A stretch of 64,000 nt of DNA from Taklimakanibacter sp050246735 (GTDB lineage Bacteria > Pseudomonadota > Alphaproteobacteria > Rhizobiales > Aestuariivirgaceae): positions 1 to 64,000 of the forward strand of contig JBFWVM010000008.1 of the NCBI GenBank assembly GCA_050246735.1. Direction: 5' to 3'. Numbering within the stretch: position 1 is the first letter of the stretch; every line of letters begins with the position of its first letter. This document shows positions 1 to 8,841 of this stretch, piece after piece. A model generated the notes under the pieces. It saw nothing but the letters and a program-made list of their open reading frames with translations, was not told the origin of the DNA and made no database searches. A program made the translations under genes and the position numbers.

Positions 1-2444
1 AGCAGCGCCTTCACGTCGTCGATGAGGTCGGCGGCGAGGAACTGGCTCGACGACACGTTGACGGCGACGAACAGCGGATCGTGCGGGCGGAAGGCGCGCT
101 GCCAGATGCCGAGCTGGCGGCCGGCCTCGTTGAGCACATGATGGCCGATATCCTTGATGATCCCGGTGGTCTCGGCGAGGCCGATGAAGGTCTCGGGGCC
201 GAGAAGGCCCATGCTCTTGTGGCGCCAGCGCACCAGAGCCTCGAAGCCCGCGAGCTCCATGTCGGCGAGACGCGCGATCGGCTGATAGAGCACCTCGATC
301 TCGTTGCGCTCGACCGCCCGGCGCAGCTCCGCCTCCAGCACCACGAGCTCGGTGCGGTCGTCGCGCATCGCCTGGCGGAAGAATTCGACGGTGTCCTTGC
401 CGCGCCGCTTGGCCTCGTAGAGCGCGACGGCGGCGTCCTTGACCAGCCCCTCGGCGGTGAGGCTGCCCTCGCGCAGGGCCGAAACGCCGATGCTGGCGGT
501 GAGGAATATCTCCTGCGGGCGCATGTTCACCGGCTTCGAGACCGTGGCGCGCACCTTGTCGGTGAACGGCAGGATGTCGCGCTTCGGCTTGTCGCCGTGA
601 AAGAGGATGGCGAACTGGTCGCCCGGCATGCGCGCCACGGTGTCGTGCTCGCTCGCGATGGCCGCGAGCCGGCGGCCGACGATCTTGAGCAGGCCGTCGC
701 CGGTCTCGTGGCCCAGCCCGTCATTCACCGCCTTGAAGCGGTCGAGGTCGATCAGCAGGAGATAGAGGTTGTTGACCGGGCTGTGCCCCGACGCACTGAT
801 CTCGCGCTCGACCCGGTCGAGGAGCAGCGCCCGGTTGGGCAGGCCGGTGACGCGGTCATGCACCGCATCGCTCAGCAGCTGGTCCTGGGCGCGGCGCGTC
901 GCCGTGATGTCGCACAGCGTGCCGACGCAGCGCGCCGCCCTGTGCTCGGCGCCGGGAATGGCGCGGGCGCGCAACAGGAACCAGCGGAACGTCCCGTCGC
1001 CGCGGCGCAGGCGGAATTCCTGGGAGAAGCTGCCGTGGCCGCGCCGCTCCGCCTCCTCGATCGCCGCCAGATAGGCGCTGCGGTCGGCGGGATGGACGAG
1101 CTCGAGCCAGACGTCCGGGGCGGCATTTCTGAGACTGCCGCGGCGCAGCCCGAGGATCTTCTCGAGGTCCTCCCCGACATGCAGGTTGTTCTCCTCGACC
1201 TGCCAGTCCCAGACGCATTGCTGAGAGGCGGCCAGCGCCAGGGCCCGGCGCGCATCTTCGGCGAAGAAGCGCTGGGCGAGGAAGCCTTGCGCGAAAGCGA
1301 ACTGGGCGAGGGCGAAGCTCATGGTCAGGATGACGAGAACGAGGCCCGCCGACAGCAGTGGCTTGGTCACGCTGTCGGCCGCCGGGGTCAGGGCGGCGAC
1401 GGCGGCAAGCACGGTCCAGGCCACGACCATAGCCCAGGACAGGAGCGACACGCGCGCCCGCGCCGCCCCTTCGCGCCACATCGCGAAGATGACGACGGAG
1501 CCCAGCGCCGCGACGACGGCAAAGACGATGCGGGCGATGCCGGATGCGCGCGCCGGCTCGAACCAGCCATAGACGGGCAGAGCCAGCAGCAGCCCGGCGG
1601 CGAGGAGAAGGATGTTCCAGGCGAGCGGACGCCTGCGGCGCAAATCGGCGAAGGCGACGAGGCACAGGATGAGGCCAATGGCCATCAGGCCCTCGATCAC
1701 CGCGCGGATCTCGGGGCCGAGCTCGTATTGCCTGGGCAGCAGGTCGTTGACCTGCGGGAGATATCCGGATTCGAGCGCTATGAACCCGATGGCCGACCAG
1801 ATGAACACCGAGGCGAAGGGGAACACCGCGATGGTGCGCACGGCGTAAAGCGACAGCGCGACCACGCCGAGCAGCATGGCGATGCCGAGAAGGACGCCGC
1901 GATAGAAGCCGTTCTGCTCGGCCTTGGCGTCGAAGGCGATGCGCTGCCACAGCTCGATCTCGTCGAGGCCGGTACGGGTCAGCTCCATGGCCACCGTCAC
2001 CTTTCCCCCGGGCTCGACGCGCAGAGCGAAGGCGTCGGAATTGACGACCCGCAAGGGGGCGATGGTGGCCTGGCCGGCCGCGACGACGTTCTGGATCCGC
2101 GATCCGATGGGTCTGGGCCAGAAGAGCCCCGAGCCGGCGAAGCCCTGATGCGGCGTGGCGACGACGACGTCGCGGGCCTGCGTTGCGCTGTTGGTCAGCG
2201 TCACCACGGCCCAGCGGTGCACCCGCTCGCTGCCCTTGGCGGGCAACTCCATCAGGAGGCCGCTCGCGTCTTCGGCCGTCCGGATCGTCACCACCGGCTT
2301 GTCGGTATCTACCGAGAGCAGATGGGGAAGAAGGTCGATGCCGGCGCCCTCAAAGGCCGCATCGACCGCCTTGTCCTGCGCCCGGGCGGATACGGACGAG
2401 AGCAGCACGAATAAGATTGCGATCGATATGCGCAACAGCGCCAT
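1..2444 (-). CDS. 7TM sensor–PAS–GGDEF–EAL signalling protein (3' end outside window)
   Basis: Probable membrane receptor controlling cyclic di-GMP; its C-terminus lies beyond base 1, leaving about 814 residues visible. In order: a signal peptide (1-22), a periplasmic region (about 25-180), roughly seven membrane helices (about 182-380), a PAS domain (about 400-525), a GGDEF-family domain and the first part of an EAL domain. The cyclase signature reads M-P-G-D-Q-F rather than GGDEF, so cyclase activity is probably lost and the domain may only bind GTP. The EAL motif is intact (G-F-E-A-L-V-R-W), which predicts phosphodiesterase activity. The layout matches 7TMR-DISM receptors. The ATG at 2444 is chosen because it begins a good signal peptide. 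Confidence 0.88.
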   Translation of the reverse strand, partial: MALLRISIAILFVLLSSVSARAQDKAVDAAFEGAGIDLLPHLLSVDTDKPVVTIRTAEDASGLLMELPAKGSERVHRWAVVTLTNSATQARDVVVATPHQGFAGSGLFWPRPIGSRIQNVVAAGQATIAPLRVVNSDAFALRVEPGGKVTVAMELTRTGLDEIELWQRIAFDAKAEQNGFYRGVLLGIAMLLGVVALSLYAVRTIAVFPFASVFIWSAIGFIALESGYLPQVNDLLPRQYELGPEIRAVIEGLMAIGLILCLVAFADLRRRRPLAWNILLLAAGLLLALPVYGWFEPARASGIARIVFAVVAALGSVVIFAMWREGAARARVSLLSWAMVVAWTVLAAVAALTPAADSVTKPLLSAGLVLVILTMSFALAQFAFAQGFLAQRFFAEDARRALALAASQQCVWDWQVEENNLHVGEDLEKILGLRRGSLRNAAPDVWLELVHPADRSAYLAAIEEAERRGHGSFSQEFRLRRGDGTFRWFLLRARAIPGAEHRAARCVGTLCDITATRRAQDQLLSDAVHDRVTGLPNRALLLDRVEREISASGHSPVNNLYLLLIDLDRFKAVNDGLGHETGDGLLKIVGRRLAAIASEHDTVARMPGDQFAILFHGDKPKRDILPFTDKVRATVSKPVNMRPQEIFLTASIGVSALREGSLTAEGLVKDAAVALYEAKRRGKDTVEFFRQAMRDDRTELVVLEAELRRAVERNEIEVLYQPIARLADMELAGFEALVRWRHKSMGLLGPETFIGLAETTGIIKDIGHHVLNEAGRQLGIWQRAFRPHDPLFVAVNVSSSQFLAADLIDDVKAL

Positions 2445-2611
2445 TGTCAGCCGACCTCACCTGTCGCAAAGCGCGATGCCCCACCACGCTTCATCCCGTA
2501 GTTCGAGCACGACCTTCCAGAAAGCCGGTGCTCGCTTTCCCGGACCGTGCCCCAATGCGAATCAATTCCCTGATACCCCCGGAGGCCGGATAATGGCAAA
2601 TCCGGCGGGCT

Positions 2612-3193
2612 TCATCCATCTTCGCCAAGCCGGCCGAACAGCAGATGGTCCTCCCAGCGGCCGTTGATCTTGAGGTATCTGCGGGCGAGTCCTTCCTGGC
2701 GAAAGCCGCATTTCGTCAGTAGTCTGATCGATGCCTGGTTGACCGGGATGCAGGCCGCTTCCAGCCGGTGCAGATGCAGATGCCCGAAGGCGAAGGGCAC
2801 GAGCGTCGTCAGCGCCGCCGTCATGTGGCCCCGGCGGGCGAAGGAAATGCCGATCCAGTAGCCGACCGAGCCGGTCTGGGCGACGCCGCGGCGGATGTTG
2901 GACAGGGTGATGGCGCCCATCAGCGCATCATCTTCGGTCCGGTAAACGAAAAACGGGTAGGCGATGTCGCCTTCGATATCGCGGATATAGCGCTTCACCC
3001 GGCTGCGGAAGGCGGCGCGGGTCAGGTCGTCCTGCGGCCAGGACGGTTCCCAGGGCGTCAGGAAGGCGCGGCTTTCGAGGCGCAGCGCCGCCCAGCTCTC
3101 ATAGTCCGCCATCTCCGGCACGCGCAACTCGACGCCGCCCTGGGTCAGGACGGGCGGCAGGTCGCGCGCGAAGGGGCTGCGGAGGAAAACCAT
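2612..3193 (-). CDS. RimJ/RimL-type GNAT N-acetyltransferase
   Basis: A 193-aa GNAT-fold acetyltransferase. It resembles RimJ-type enzymes, which acetylate the N-terminal residue of ribosomal proteins or other amines using acetyl-CoA. Family signs are the acidic/hydrophobic strand near G-Y-W-I-G-I and the N-Q-A-S-I-R-L-L-x-K-x-G-F block that closes the fold in RimJ/RimL. The start overlaps the stop of the M16 peptidase by one base (TGATG), so the two are probably translated together, at the end of the thrC–M16 operon. The true substrate cannot be read from the sequence. Confidence 0.85.
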   Translation of the reverse strand: MVFLRSPFARDLPPVLTQGGVELRVPEMADYESWAALRLESRAFLTPWEPSWPQDDLTRAAFRSRVKRYIRDIEGDIAYPFFVYRTEDDALMGAITLSNIRRGVAQTGSVGYWIGISFARRGHMTAALTTLVPFAFGHLHLHRLEAACIPVNQASIRLLTKCGFRQEGLARRYLKINGRWEDHLLFGRLGEDG

Positions 3194-4452
3194 CAGGTGA
3201 ACTGGGCCTTGATCCGGTCATAGGGTGTCAGCGTCGAGAGCTGGCCGACGGCGGAGAGGGCCGGCGACTGGCCGCGGAACAGGCCGGCGGCGAGCCCGGC
3301 GACATGATCGGCCGAGACCGCATCGATCTTGGCCACCAGCGTCTCCATGGCCGGTACCTCGCCGAAGGCCAGGAACTGGCGGGCGATCTGGTCGGCCCGG
3401 CCGGTCGCGCTTTCGAGGCTCATCACCAGGCTCGCCTTGAGCTGGGCCTTGGCCCGTGCCACCTCGACCTCGGTGACGCTCCTGGCGGTCGACAGCATCA
3501 CCTCGGCGGTCACGTCGACAAGCTCGGGCGTGTCGTCGGGCGAGGTCGCGGCATAGACGCCGAACTGGCCGGCATCCTCGTAGGCGGAGGCGAAGGAGAA
3601 CACGCTGTAGCAGAGGCCGCGCTTCTCGCGCACCTCCTGGAAGAGGCGCGAGGACATGCCGCCGCCGAGCAGGCTCGAGAGCACCTGGAGGCGATAGATC
3701 TCGGGATTGCGGTAGCCGGGCGCCGAGAAGGACAAAACCATGTGAGTCTGGTCGAGGGGCTTCTGCGCCAGCTCGGTCTGGGAGACGAAATCGGGCCGGT
3801 TGCGCCCCGGCGGCACGCCCGAGCTCAACGAGCCCAGCAGCTTCTCGGCCTCGTGGCGCAAGGCCTGGTGCTCGATATTGCCGGCCGCCGCGACCACCAT
3901 GCGCGAGGCCCAGTAGTTGCGGTTGCGCCAGGCCAGGATCTCGTCGCGGGTCACGCCGGCGATCAGCTCGTGCACGCCCAGTATGGGCCGGCCCAGCGGA
4001 TGCGCGCCGAAGGCGGCACTCTGGGCGAGGTCGAAGACCAGGTCGTCCGGCGTGTCGCCGGCGGCGGCGATCTCCTGCAGGATGACGTGGCGCTCGCGCT
4101 CGAGCTCGTCGGCGTCGAAGACCGATTCGGTCAGGATGTCGGCCAGGATGTCGAGCGCCTGCGGCCAGTCGTTCTTGAGCACGCGGGCGTAATAGGTGGT
4201 GGTCTCCATGCCGGTCGAGGCGTTGATCTCGCCGCCGGCGGATTCGATCTCCTCGGCGATCGCCTGGGCCGAGCGCCGCTTCGTGCCCTTGAACGCCATG
4301 TGCTCGAGGAAATGGGCGATGCCGTTCTCCTCCGGCAGCTCGTCGCGGGAGCCCGCTTTCACCCAGATGCCGAGCGCCACGGTCTCGAGATGCGGCATGC
4401 TGTGCGTCACAACATGCAGACCGTTGTCAAGACGCGAGATTTCGACGCTCAT
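3193..4452 (-). CDS. M16 family zinc metallopeptidase (processing-peptidase-like)
   Basis: A 419-aa peptidase of the pitrilysin / mitochondrial processing peptidase beta family. The inverted zinc motif H-F-L-E-H is at residues 47-51, with the third ligand Glu about 76 residues later in V-I-L-Q-E. Both M16 half-domains are present, with the R-L-F-Q-E-V-R-E-K-R-G-L-C-Y-S block in the second. An upstream in-frame start at 4512 would run into thrC, so the ATG at 4452, whose protein begins M-S-V-E-I-S, is preferred; it lies 10 bases after the thrC stop. The thrC–M16 pairing is common in alphaproteobacteria. There is no clear signal peptide. Confidence 0.93.
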   Translation of the reverse strand: MSVEISRLDNGLHVVTHSMPHLETVALGIWVKAGSRDELPEENGIAHFLEHMAFKGTKRRSAQAIAEEIESAGGEINASTGMETTTYYARVLKNDWPQALDILADILTESVFDADELERERHVILQEIAAAGDTPDDLVFDLAQSAAFGAHPLGRPILGVHELIAGVTRDEILAWRNRNYWASRMVVAAAGNIEHQALRHEAEKLLGSLSSGVPPGRNRPDFVSQTELAQKPLDQTHMVLSFSAPGYRNPEIYRLQVLSSLLGGGMSSRLFQEVREKRGLCYSVFSFASAYEDAGQFGVYAATSPDDTPELVDVTAEVMLSTARSVTEVEVARAKAQLKASLVMSLESATGRADQIARQFLAFGEVPAMETLVAKIDAVSADHVAGLAAGLFRGQSPALSAVGQLSTLTPYDRIKAQFT

Positions 4453-4462
4453 GCCACACCAG

Positions 4463-5854
4463 CTAGGACCCGACCCGTTCCAGGATGAAGGCCTTGACCT
4501 CCTCGGGATCATTGGCCAGGACGCTCACCCGCTCCTCGGCCATCATGAGGGGTGCAAGGCGCGGCGGCAAGCCCGGTCTTAGGCCGCAAGCCTGTTCGAC
4601 CGCATCGGGGAATTTGGCGGGATGCGCGGTCGCCAGCGTCACCATGGGACCTTCATGGCCCCCTTCCCTGCGGGCCACCCCGTAGCCCACGGCCGTATGC
4701 GGGTCGAGCAGCTCGCCGGTCGCCGCGCGGGTGCGCGCGATGACGCCTGCCGCCTCCGCCATGGAGGTGCTGCCCGATGAGAATTCCGCGCGGATGGCGC
4801 GCAAGGGGCCGGCCTCGATGGTGAAGGCGCCCGACTGTCCGAGGCTCGCCATCAGGCGGCGGACCGCGCCGGCGTCGCGGCCATGAGCCTCGAACAGCAG
4901 ACGCTCGAAATTGCTCGAGACCTGGATGTCCATGGACGGGCTGGTCGACGGCCTGACCGCCCTCACCTCGTAGCGGCCGGTCCGCAAGGCGCGGTCGAGA
5001 ATGTCGTTCTCGTTCGTCGCGATGACGAGGCGGCCTATGGGGGCGCCCATGCGCCTGGCCACCAGGCCGGCGAAGATGTCGCCGAAATTCCCGGTCGGGA
5101 CGGTGAAGCTCACCGGCCGCCCCGCTCCGCCCAGCGCCAGCGCCGATGTCACATAATAGACGATCTGGGCCATGATGCGGGCCCAGTTGATCGAGTTCAC
5201 CCCGGCCAGGCCGACGCGGTCGCGAAACGGATGGTCGTTGAACAGCGCCTTCAGGATGGCCTGGCAGTCGTCGAACGTGCCATCGACCGCGATATTGTGC
5301 ACGGAGGGCGCGAGCACCGTCGTCATCTGCCGGCGCTGGACCTCGCTGACCTTGCCGTGCGGATGCAGGATGAAGATCGAGGCGTTGCGGCTCGTCCTGA
5401 AGGCTTCGATGGCGGCGCCGCCGGTGTCGCCCGAGGTGGCGCCGACGATGGTCGCGCGCATCCCGCGGCGCGCCAGGGCCCAGTCAATCACCCGCGCCAG
5501 GAACTGCATGGCGAGGTCCTTGAAGGCCAGCGTCGGCCCATGGAAGAGCTCGAGCAGCCACTGGCCGGCGTCGAGCTGCTTGAGCGGCGTCACGGCCGGA
5601 TGCCCGAAGCCCCGATAGGCGTCGCCGATCATCGCCTCGAGCTCGGCCTGCGGCACCTCGCCGGCGGTGAATTTAGCGATGACCGCGAAGGCAACGTCGG
5701 CATAGGGCCGCCCGGCGAGCCCGGCGAGCTCCGCGGCTGAGAATTCCGGCCACCGGGCCGGCACATAGAGCCCGCCGTCACGAGCGAGGCCGGTGAGCAG
5801 CACATCCTCGAAAGCGAGCTCAGGGGCCTCGCCCCGGGTGGAGACATAGCGCAC
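4463..5854 (-). CDS. thrC: Threonine synthase
   Basis: Converts O-phosphohomoserine to L-threonine with pyridoxal phosphate. The 463-aa length fits the family. The cofactor lysine is K112 in F-H-G-P-T-L-A-F-K-D, and the phosphate-binding loop G-A-T-S-G-D-T-G-G-A is present. The start is GTG at 5854, because the family typically begins M-R-Y-x-S-T-R. It is the first gene of a probable operon with the M16 peptidase and the RimJ-like acetyltransferase. I see no leader peptide or riboswitch in the 190 bases upstream; that region holds palindromic repeats instead. Confidence 0.97.
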   Translation of the reverse strand: MRYVSTRGEAPELAFEDVLLTGLARDGGLYVPARWPEFSAAELAGLAGRPYADVAFAVIAKFTAGEVPQAELEAMIGDAYRGFGHPAVTPLKQLDAGQWLLELFHGPTLAFKDLAMQFLARVIDWALARRGMRATIVGATSGDTGGAAIEAFRTSRNASIFILHPHGKVSEVQRRQMTTVLAPSVHNIAVDGTFDDCQAILKALFNDHPFRDRVGLAGVNSINWARIMAQIVYYVTSALALGGAGRPVSFTVPTGNFGDIFAGLVARRMGAPIGRLVIATNENDILDRALRTGRYEVRAVRPSTSPSMDIQVSSNFERLLFEAHGRDAGAVRRLMASLGQSGAFTIEAGPLRAIRAEFSSGSTSMAEAAGVIARTRAATGELLDPHTAVGYGVARREGGHEGPMVTLATAHPAKFPDAVEQACGLRPGLPPRLAPLMMAEERVSVLANDPEEVKAFILERVGS

Positions 5855-5900
5855 GGGAAGGGAGATCCTTGTCTGGGGCGGGCACCTTAGCGCGCATCCC

Positions 5901-6029
5901 GGCGAAGTGGAATCACTTCGCCGAAAAGGATTCGTGCCAAATCAATATCTTTGGAGCAAATCCTTATCGCCAAAGTCTTCAACCCCGGATCTGGTCCGGG
6001 GCAGGCCTTTGGCGGGATTTGCTCCAAAG
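5901..6029. repeat. Compound intergenic palindrome cluster
   Basis: Three nested or adjacent palindromes fill the thrC–surf1 gap. GGCGAAGTG-N4-CACTTCGCC is at 5901-5922. A long imperfect inverted repeat spans 5949-6029, with arms beginning CTTTGGAGCAAATCC and ending GGATTTGCTCCAAAG. Within its loop is CCCCGGA-N5-TCCGGGG. The organisation suggests a REP-like mobile palindrome, or an mRNA-end structure for surf1's neighbourhood, rather than a gene. Confidence 0.7.
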
Positions 6030-6044
6030 GCGGGTTCCGGCATT

Positions 6045-6764
6045 TCAATCGTCGCGGCGCAGCGTCTGGCGGACCAGCAGGCCCGACATGACGACGAGCA
6101 GGCCCGCGAGCGCGAACCAGGTCAGGGCATATTGAAGGTGATTGTTGGCCAGGCCCGCATCGACGGCGACCGGGCGCGGCAGGCCCTGGCCCTCCCCGGG
6201 CAGGAGATGCAGCGCGAAGGGGGCCACACGCGCATCGGCTTCGATATGGGCGAAGGCCAGCATGGCCGGGATATCCCACCAGTACCAGATATTGGCGTCG
6301 GGATCGTTGTCGGGCGTGAAGGGGCCCCGGCTCCCGGCATGACGGCGCAGGACGCCCGTCACCGTCACTTCGTTCTCAGGCCGGCTTTCGGGCCGCTTCG
6401 CCGGGTCCTTGAGCGACTCCGGGACGAAGCCGCGGTCGGTCAGGACGACGATGCCGTTCCGGCCTGTCAGCGGGGTTATGACCTCGAAACCCGGCACCCC
6501 GCCCTCGGTGGTCAGGAGGAACAGCTCGGCGCCGTTCTGGAAGGTGCCGGTGACCTCGACCTTCAGGAACTCGACCGAACGGCCGGCGTCGAATTCGCGC
6601 AAGGCCCGGTCGAGGGTCACGGGCCGGGCCGTGAGACGGGCATCGCGCTCGGCGATGAGCCCTTCCTTCCACGACAGGCGCTGCAGTTGCCACACGCCCA
6701 GGCCGACAAGCAGGGCAACGCCCAGGACCGTCGCGATGGCGATCTGCCAGATCCTGCCTGTCAT
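6045..6764 (-). CDS. SURF1 family cytochrome oxidase assembly protein
   Basis: A 239-aa inner-membrane protein that helps insert heme a into subunit I of aa3-type cytochrome c oxidase. It has one membrane helix near the N-terminus (about 8-25), a periplasmic SURF1 domain and a second helix near the C-terminus (L-T-W-F-A-L-A-G-L-L-V-V-M). Family blocks visible are V-L-T-D-R-G-F-V-P and the W-Y-W-W-D segment. The ATG at 6764 overlaps the stop of the DUF983 gene (TGATG), so it is translationally coupled and last in the oxidase operon. Confidence 0.93.
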   Translation of the reverse strand: MTGRIWQIAIATVLGVALLVGLGVWQLQRLSWKEGLIAERDARLTARPVTLDRALREFDAGRSVEFLKVEVTGTFQNGAELFLLTTEGGVPGFEVITPLTGRNGIVVLTDRGFVPESLKDPAKRPESRPENEVTVTGVLRRHAGSRGPFTPDNDPDANIWYWWDIPAMLAFAHIEADARVAPFALHLLPGEGQGLPRPVAVDAGLANNHLQYALTWFALAGLLVVMSGLLVRQTLRRDD

Positions 6765-7138
6765 CAGGGCGGAAGCCGCCCCTGCTCGGCCTTGGTCTTC
6801 CACTGCTGGCACAGCAGCATGCCCTTGGCCGGGCGCAGGAGAAGCAAGGGCAGCAGGATGATGAACGGGACGGCGATCAGCGCATGGACCCAGAAGGGCG
6901 GCGAATACGCCACCTCGATGCCGAGGATCGCGCCCACGCCGACGAAGCAGGTGAACAGCATGACGAACCAGGCGGCACCGTCGCCGGCATCGGCGAAGTC
7001 GAAGGAGAGCCCGCAGGCGGCGCACTTCTCGGCCACCGAAAGATAGCCCGAGAACAGCCGGCCGCGCCCGCAGCGCGGGCATTTGCCGGCAAGGCCGGTC
7101 CTGATCGGCGAAAGATCGGGATAATAGGGCTCGGTCAT
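6764..7138 (-). CDS. DUF983 zinc-ribbon membrane protein
   Basis: A 124-aa DUF983 protein with an N-terminal zinc ribbon (C-P-R-C-G … C-A-A-C-G, residues about 20-42) followed by two membrane helices. The function is unknown. It sits between ctaE and surf1 in many alphaproteobacteria, which implies a role in cytochrome oxidase biogenesis. Its stop overlaps the surf1 start by one base. Confidence 0.9.
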   Translation of the reverse strand: MTEPYYPDLSPIRTGLAGKCPRCGRGRLFSGYLSVAEKCAACGLSFDFADAGDGAAWFVMLFTCFVGVGAILGIEVAYSPPFWVHALIAVPFIILLPLLLLRPAKGMLLCQQWKTKAEQGRLPP

Positions 7139-7203
7139 CGAGGCTTGCCTCCACTCCGGCCATATGCCGACCCTCCCGGCAGGGGAAGGCCGGCCGTAAC
7201 CGA

Positions 7204-8055
7204 TCAATGCTCGACGAACTGCACGCCCGCCGAACCCCACACATAGATGCAGGCGAAGAGGAACAGCCAGACGACGTCGACGAAATGCCAGTACCACGCC
7301 GCCGCCTCGAAGCCGAAATGCTTCTCGGGGCGGAAATGGCCCTTGAGGGCGCGGAACAGGCAGACGATCAGGAACAGCGTCCCGACGATGACGTGGAAGC
7401 CGTGGAAGCCCGTCGCCATGAAGAAGGTCGAGCCGTAGATGTTGCCGCCATTGTCGCGGTTGAAGGCGAAAGCGGCATGGGCATATTCATAGGCCTGCAC
7501 GCAGGTGAACAGGAGGCCGAGCCCGATGGTGAGGGCGAGGCCCCATTTGAGGCCCTTGCGGTCGTTGTTGAGGAGCGCGTGATGCGCCCAGGTGACCGTC
7601 GTGCCCGAGGTCAGGAGGATGAGAGTGTTGACCAGCGGCAGATGCCAGGGATCGAAGACATCGACGCCCTTGGGCGGCCACACGCCGGCCGTCACGTCGA
7701 AGCGCGACGGCTGCATGGCATCGCCGGCGAACAGGCTCGCATCGAAGAAGGCCCAGAACCAGGCCACGAAGAACATGACCTCCGAGGCGATGAACAGGAG
7801 CATGCCGTAGCGCAGATGCAGCGACACGACGTCGGTATGGTCGCCCTTGTGGCTTTCCTTGACCACGTCGCGCCACCACATGAACATGGTGTAGAGCACG
7901 ACGGCGAGGCCTACGAGGGCGCCCCAGGGCGCCGAACCATGCATCCACAGGATGGCGCCGACGGCGAGGATGAAGGCGCCGGCCGCGCCGACCGCCGGCC
8001 ACGGACTCGGATCGACCAGGTGGTAGTCGTGGTTCTTTGCGTGTGCGTCGGCCAT
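7204..8055 (-). CDS. ctaE: Cytochrome c oxidase subunit III
   Basis: A 283-aa seven-helix subunit III of the aa3-type terminal oxidase. The start M-A-D-A-H-A-K-N (ATG at 8055) is the usual one; a longer upstream frame has no homology. Diagnostic segments are H-P-style N-terminal Y-H-L-V-D-P-S-P-W-P, S-E-V-M-F-F-x-A-W-F-W-A-F-F and the C-terminal W-Y-W-H-F-V-D-V-V-W-L-F. It follows ctaG by about 20 bases and is cotranscribed with the oxidase genes. Confidence 0.97.
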   Translation of the reverse strand: MADAHAKNHDYHLVDPSPWPAVGAAGAFILAVGAILWMHGSAPWGALVGLAVVLYTMFMWWRDVVKESHKGDHTDVVSLHLRYGMLLFIASEVMFFVAWFWAFFDASLFAGDAMQPSRFDVTAGVWPPKGVDVFDPWHLPLVNTLILLTSGTTVTWAHHALLNNDRKGLKWGLALTIGLGLLFTCVQAYEYAHAAFAFNRDNGGNIYGSTFFMATGFHGFHVIVGTLFLIVCLFRALKGHFRPEKHFGFEAAAWYWHFVDVVWLFLFACIYVWGSAGVQFVEH

Positions 8056-8075
8056 GGGCCCTGCTCCTCGGTCGG

Positions 8076-8678
8076 TCAATTCAGGTTGGTTCTGCTCGAA
8101 GGTTTCGTCTCGGCCGACGACAGCGTGTCGGGCTCGTCGGCCGGATAGAAAGTGTAGGACAGCGTGATGGTGTCCACCTTGTCGAGGTCGCGGTCCTCGG
8201 CGATCGCCGGATCGACGAAGAAGGACACCGGCATCTCGACGGTCTCGCCCGCCTTCAGCGTCTGCTCGGTGAAGCAGAAGCATTGGATCTTGTTGAAATA
8301 GGCGCCGGCCGTGTCGGGCGTGACATTGAACACGGCGCTGCCGGTGATGGCGTGGTCCGACCTGTTGGTGGCGCGGTAATAGGCGAAGTTCTCCTCGCCG
8401 ACCTTGACCTCGAGCGAGCGCTGCACCGGCTCGAAAGTCCAGGGAAGGGTGGCCGCCGTGTTGGCGTCGAAGCGGATGGTCATGCGCCGGTCGAGCGTCT
8501 TCTCGGGCGCGGCTTCGGCGCGCTGGGTGGTGCCGCCGAAGCCGGTGGCCTGGCAGAACGCCCGGTAGAGCGGCACCGACGCGTAGGCGAGCCCGATCAT
8601 GGCTGCCACGGCGAGCGCCGAGACCGCGGCGACCTTGCGGTTCCTGGCGGGATCGGGCGTGACCGGAAGACGCGACAT
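8076..8678 (-). CDS. ctaG: Cytochrome c oxidase assembly protein CtaG/Cox11
   Basis: A 200-aa copper chaperone that delivers copper to the CuB site of subunit I. There is one N-terminal membrane anchor (about 14-33) followed by a periplasmic immunoglobulin-like domain. The copper-binding motif C-F-C-F has its cysteines at residues 133 and 135, and C42 is in the family's conserved F-C-Q-x-T-G. It starts one base after the small CoxF-like gene ends. Confidence 0.97.
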   Translation of the reverse strand: MSRLPVTPDPARNRKVAAVSALAVAAMIGLAYASVPLYRAFCQATGFGGTTQRAEAAPEKTLDRRMTIRFDANTAATLPWTFEPVQRSLEVKVGEENFAYYRATNRSDHAITGSAVFNVTPDTAGAYFNKIQCFCFTEQTLKAGETVEMPVSFFVDPAIAEDRDLDKVDTITLSYTFYPADEPDTLSSAETKPSSRTNLN

Positions 8679-8679
8679 G

Positions 8680-8841
8680 TCAGAACGACCTCAAGGCGAC
8701 GTCGCCGCCGAGCCTGACGATGGTGGTCACGAAGAACAGCACCACGAGGCCCGCCAGCACCAGCGCCAGGACGATGGAGCGCTTGCGGCGGCGGCTCATG
8801 TCCTCGGGCGAGAAAGGCTTCCGGCTCATGGCGGGGGTCAT
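8680..8841 (-). CDS. Small single-helix CoxF-like protein
   Basis: A 53-aa protein with a basic N-terminal part (S-R-R-R-K-R) and a single membrane helix (about 21-42). Its ATG overlaps the ctaB stop as ATGA, and its stop lies one base before ctaG, so it is embedded in the oxidase operon. Small helical proteins at exactly this position are known in alphaproteobacteria as CoxF or 'cytochrome oxidase small assembly' proteins. The identity rests mainly on position and topology. Confidence 0.8.
   Translation of the reverse strand: MTPAMSRKPFSPEDMSRRRKRSIVLALVLAGLVVLFFVTTIVRLGGDVALRSF

Noticed and set aside
81..2414. Very long open frame on the plus strand opposite the signalling gene
   Set aside because: Antisense shadow in GC-rich DNA; its translation has no recognisable domain, while the minus strand gives a PAS–GGDEF–EAL protein.
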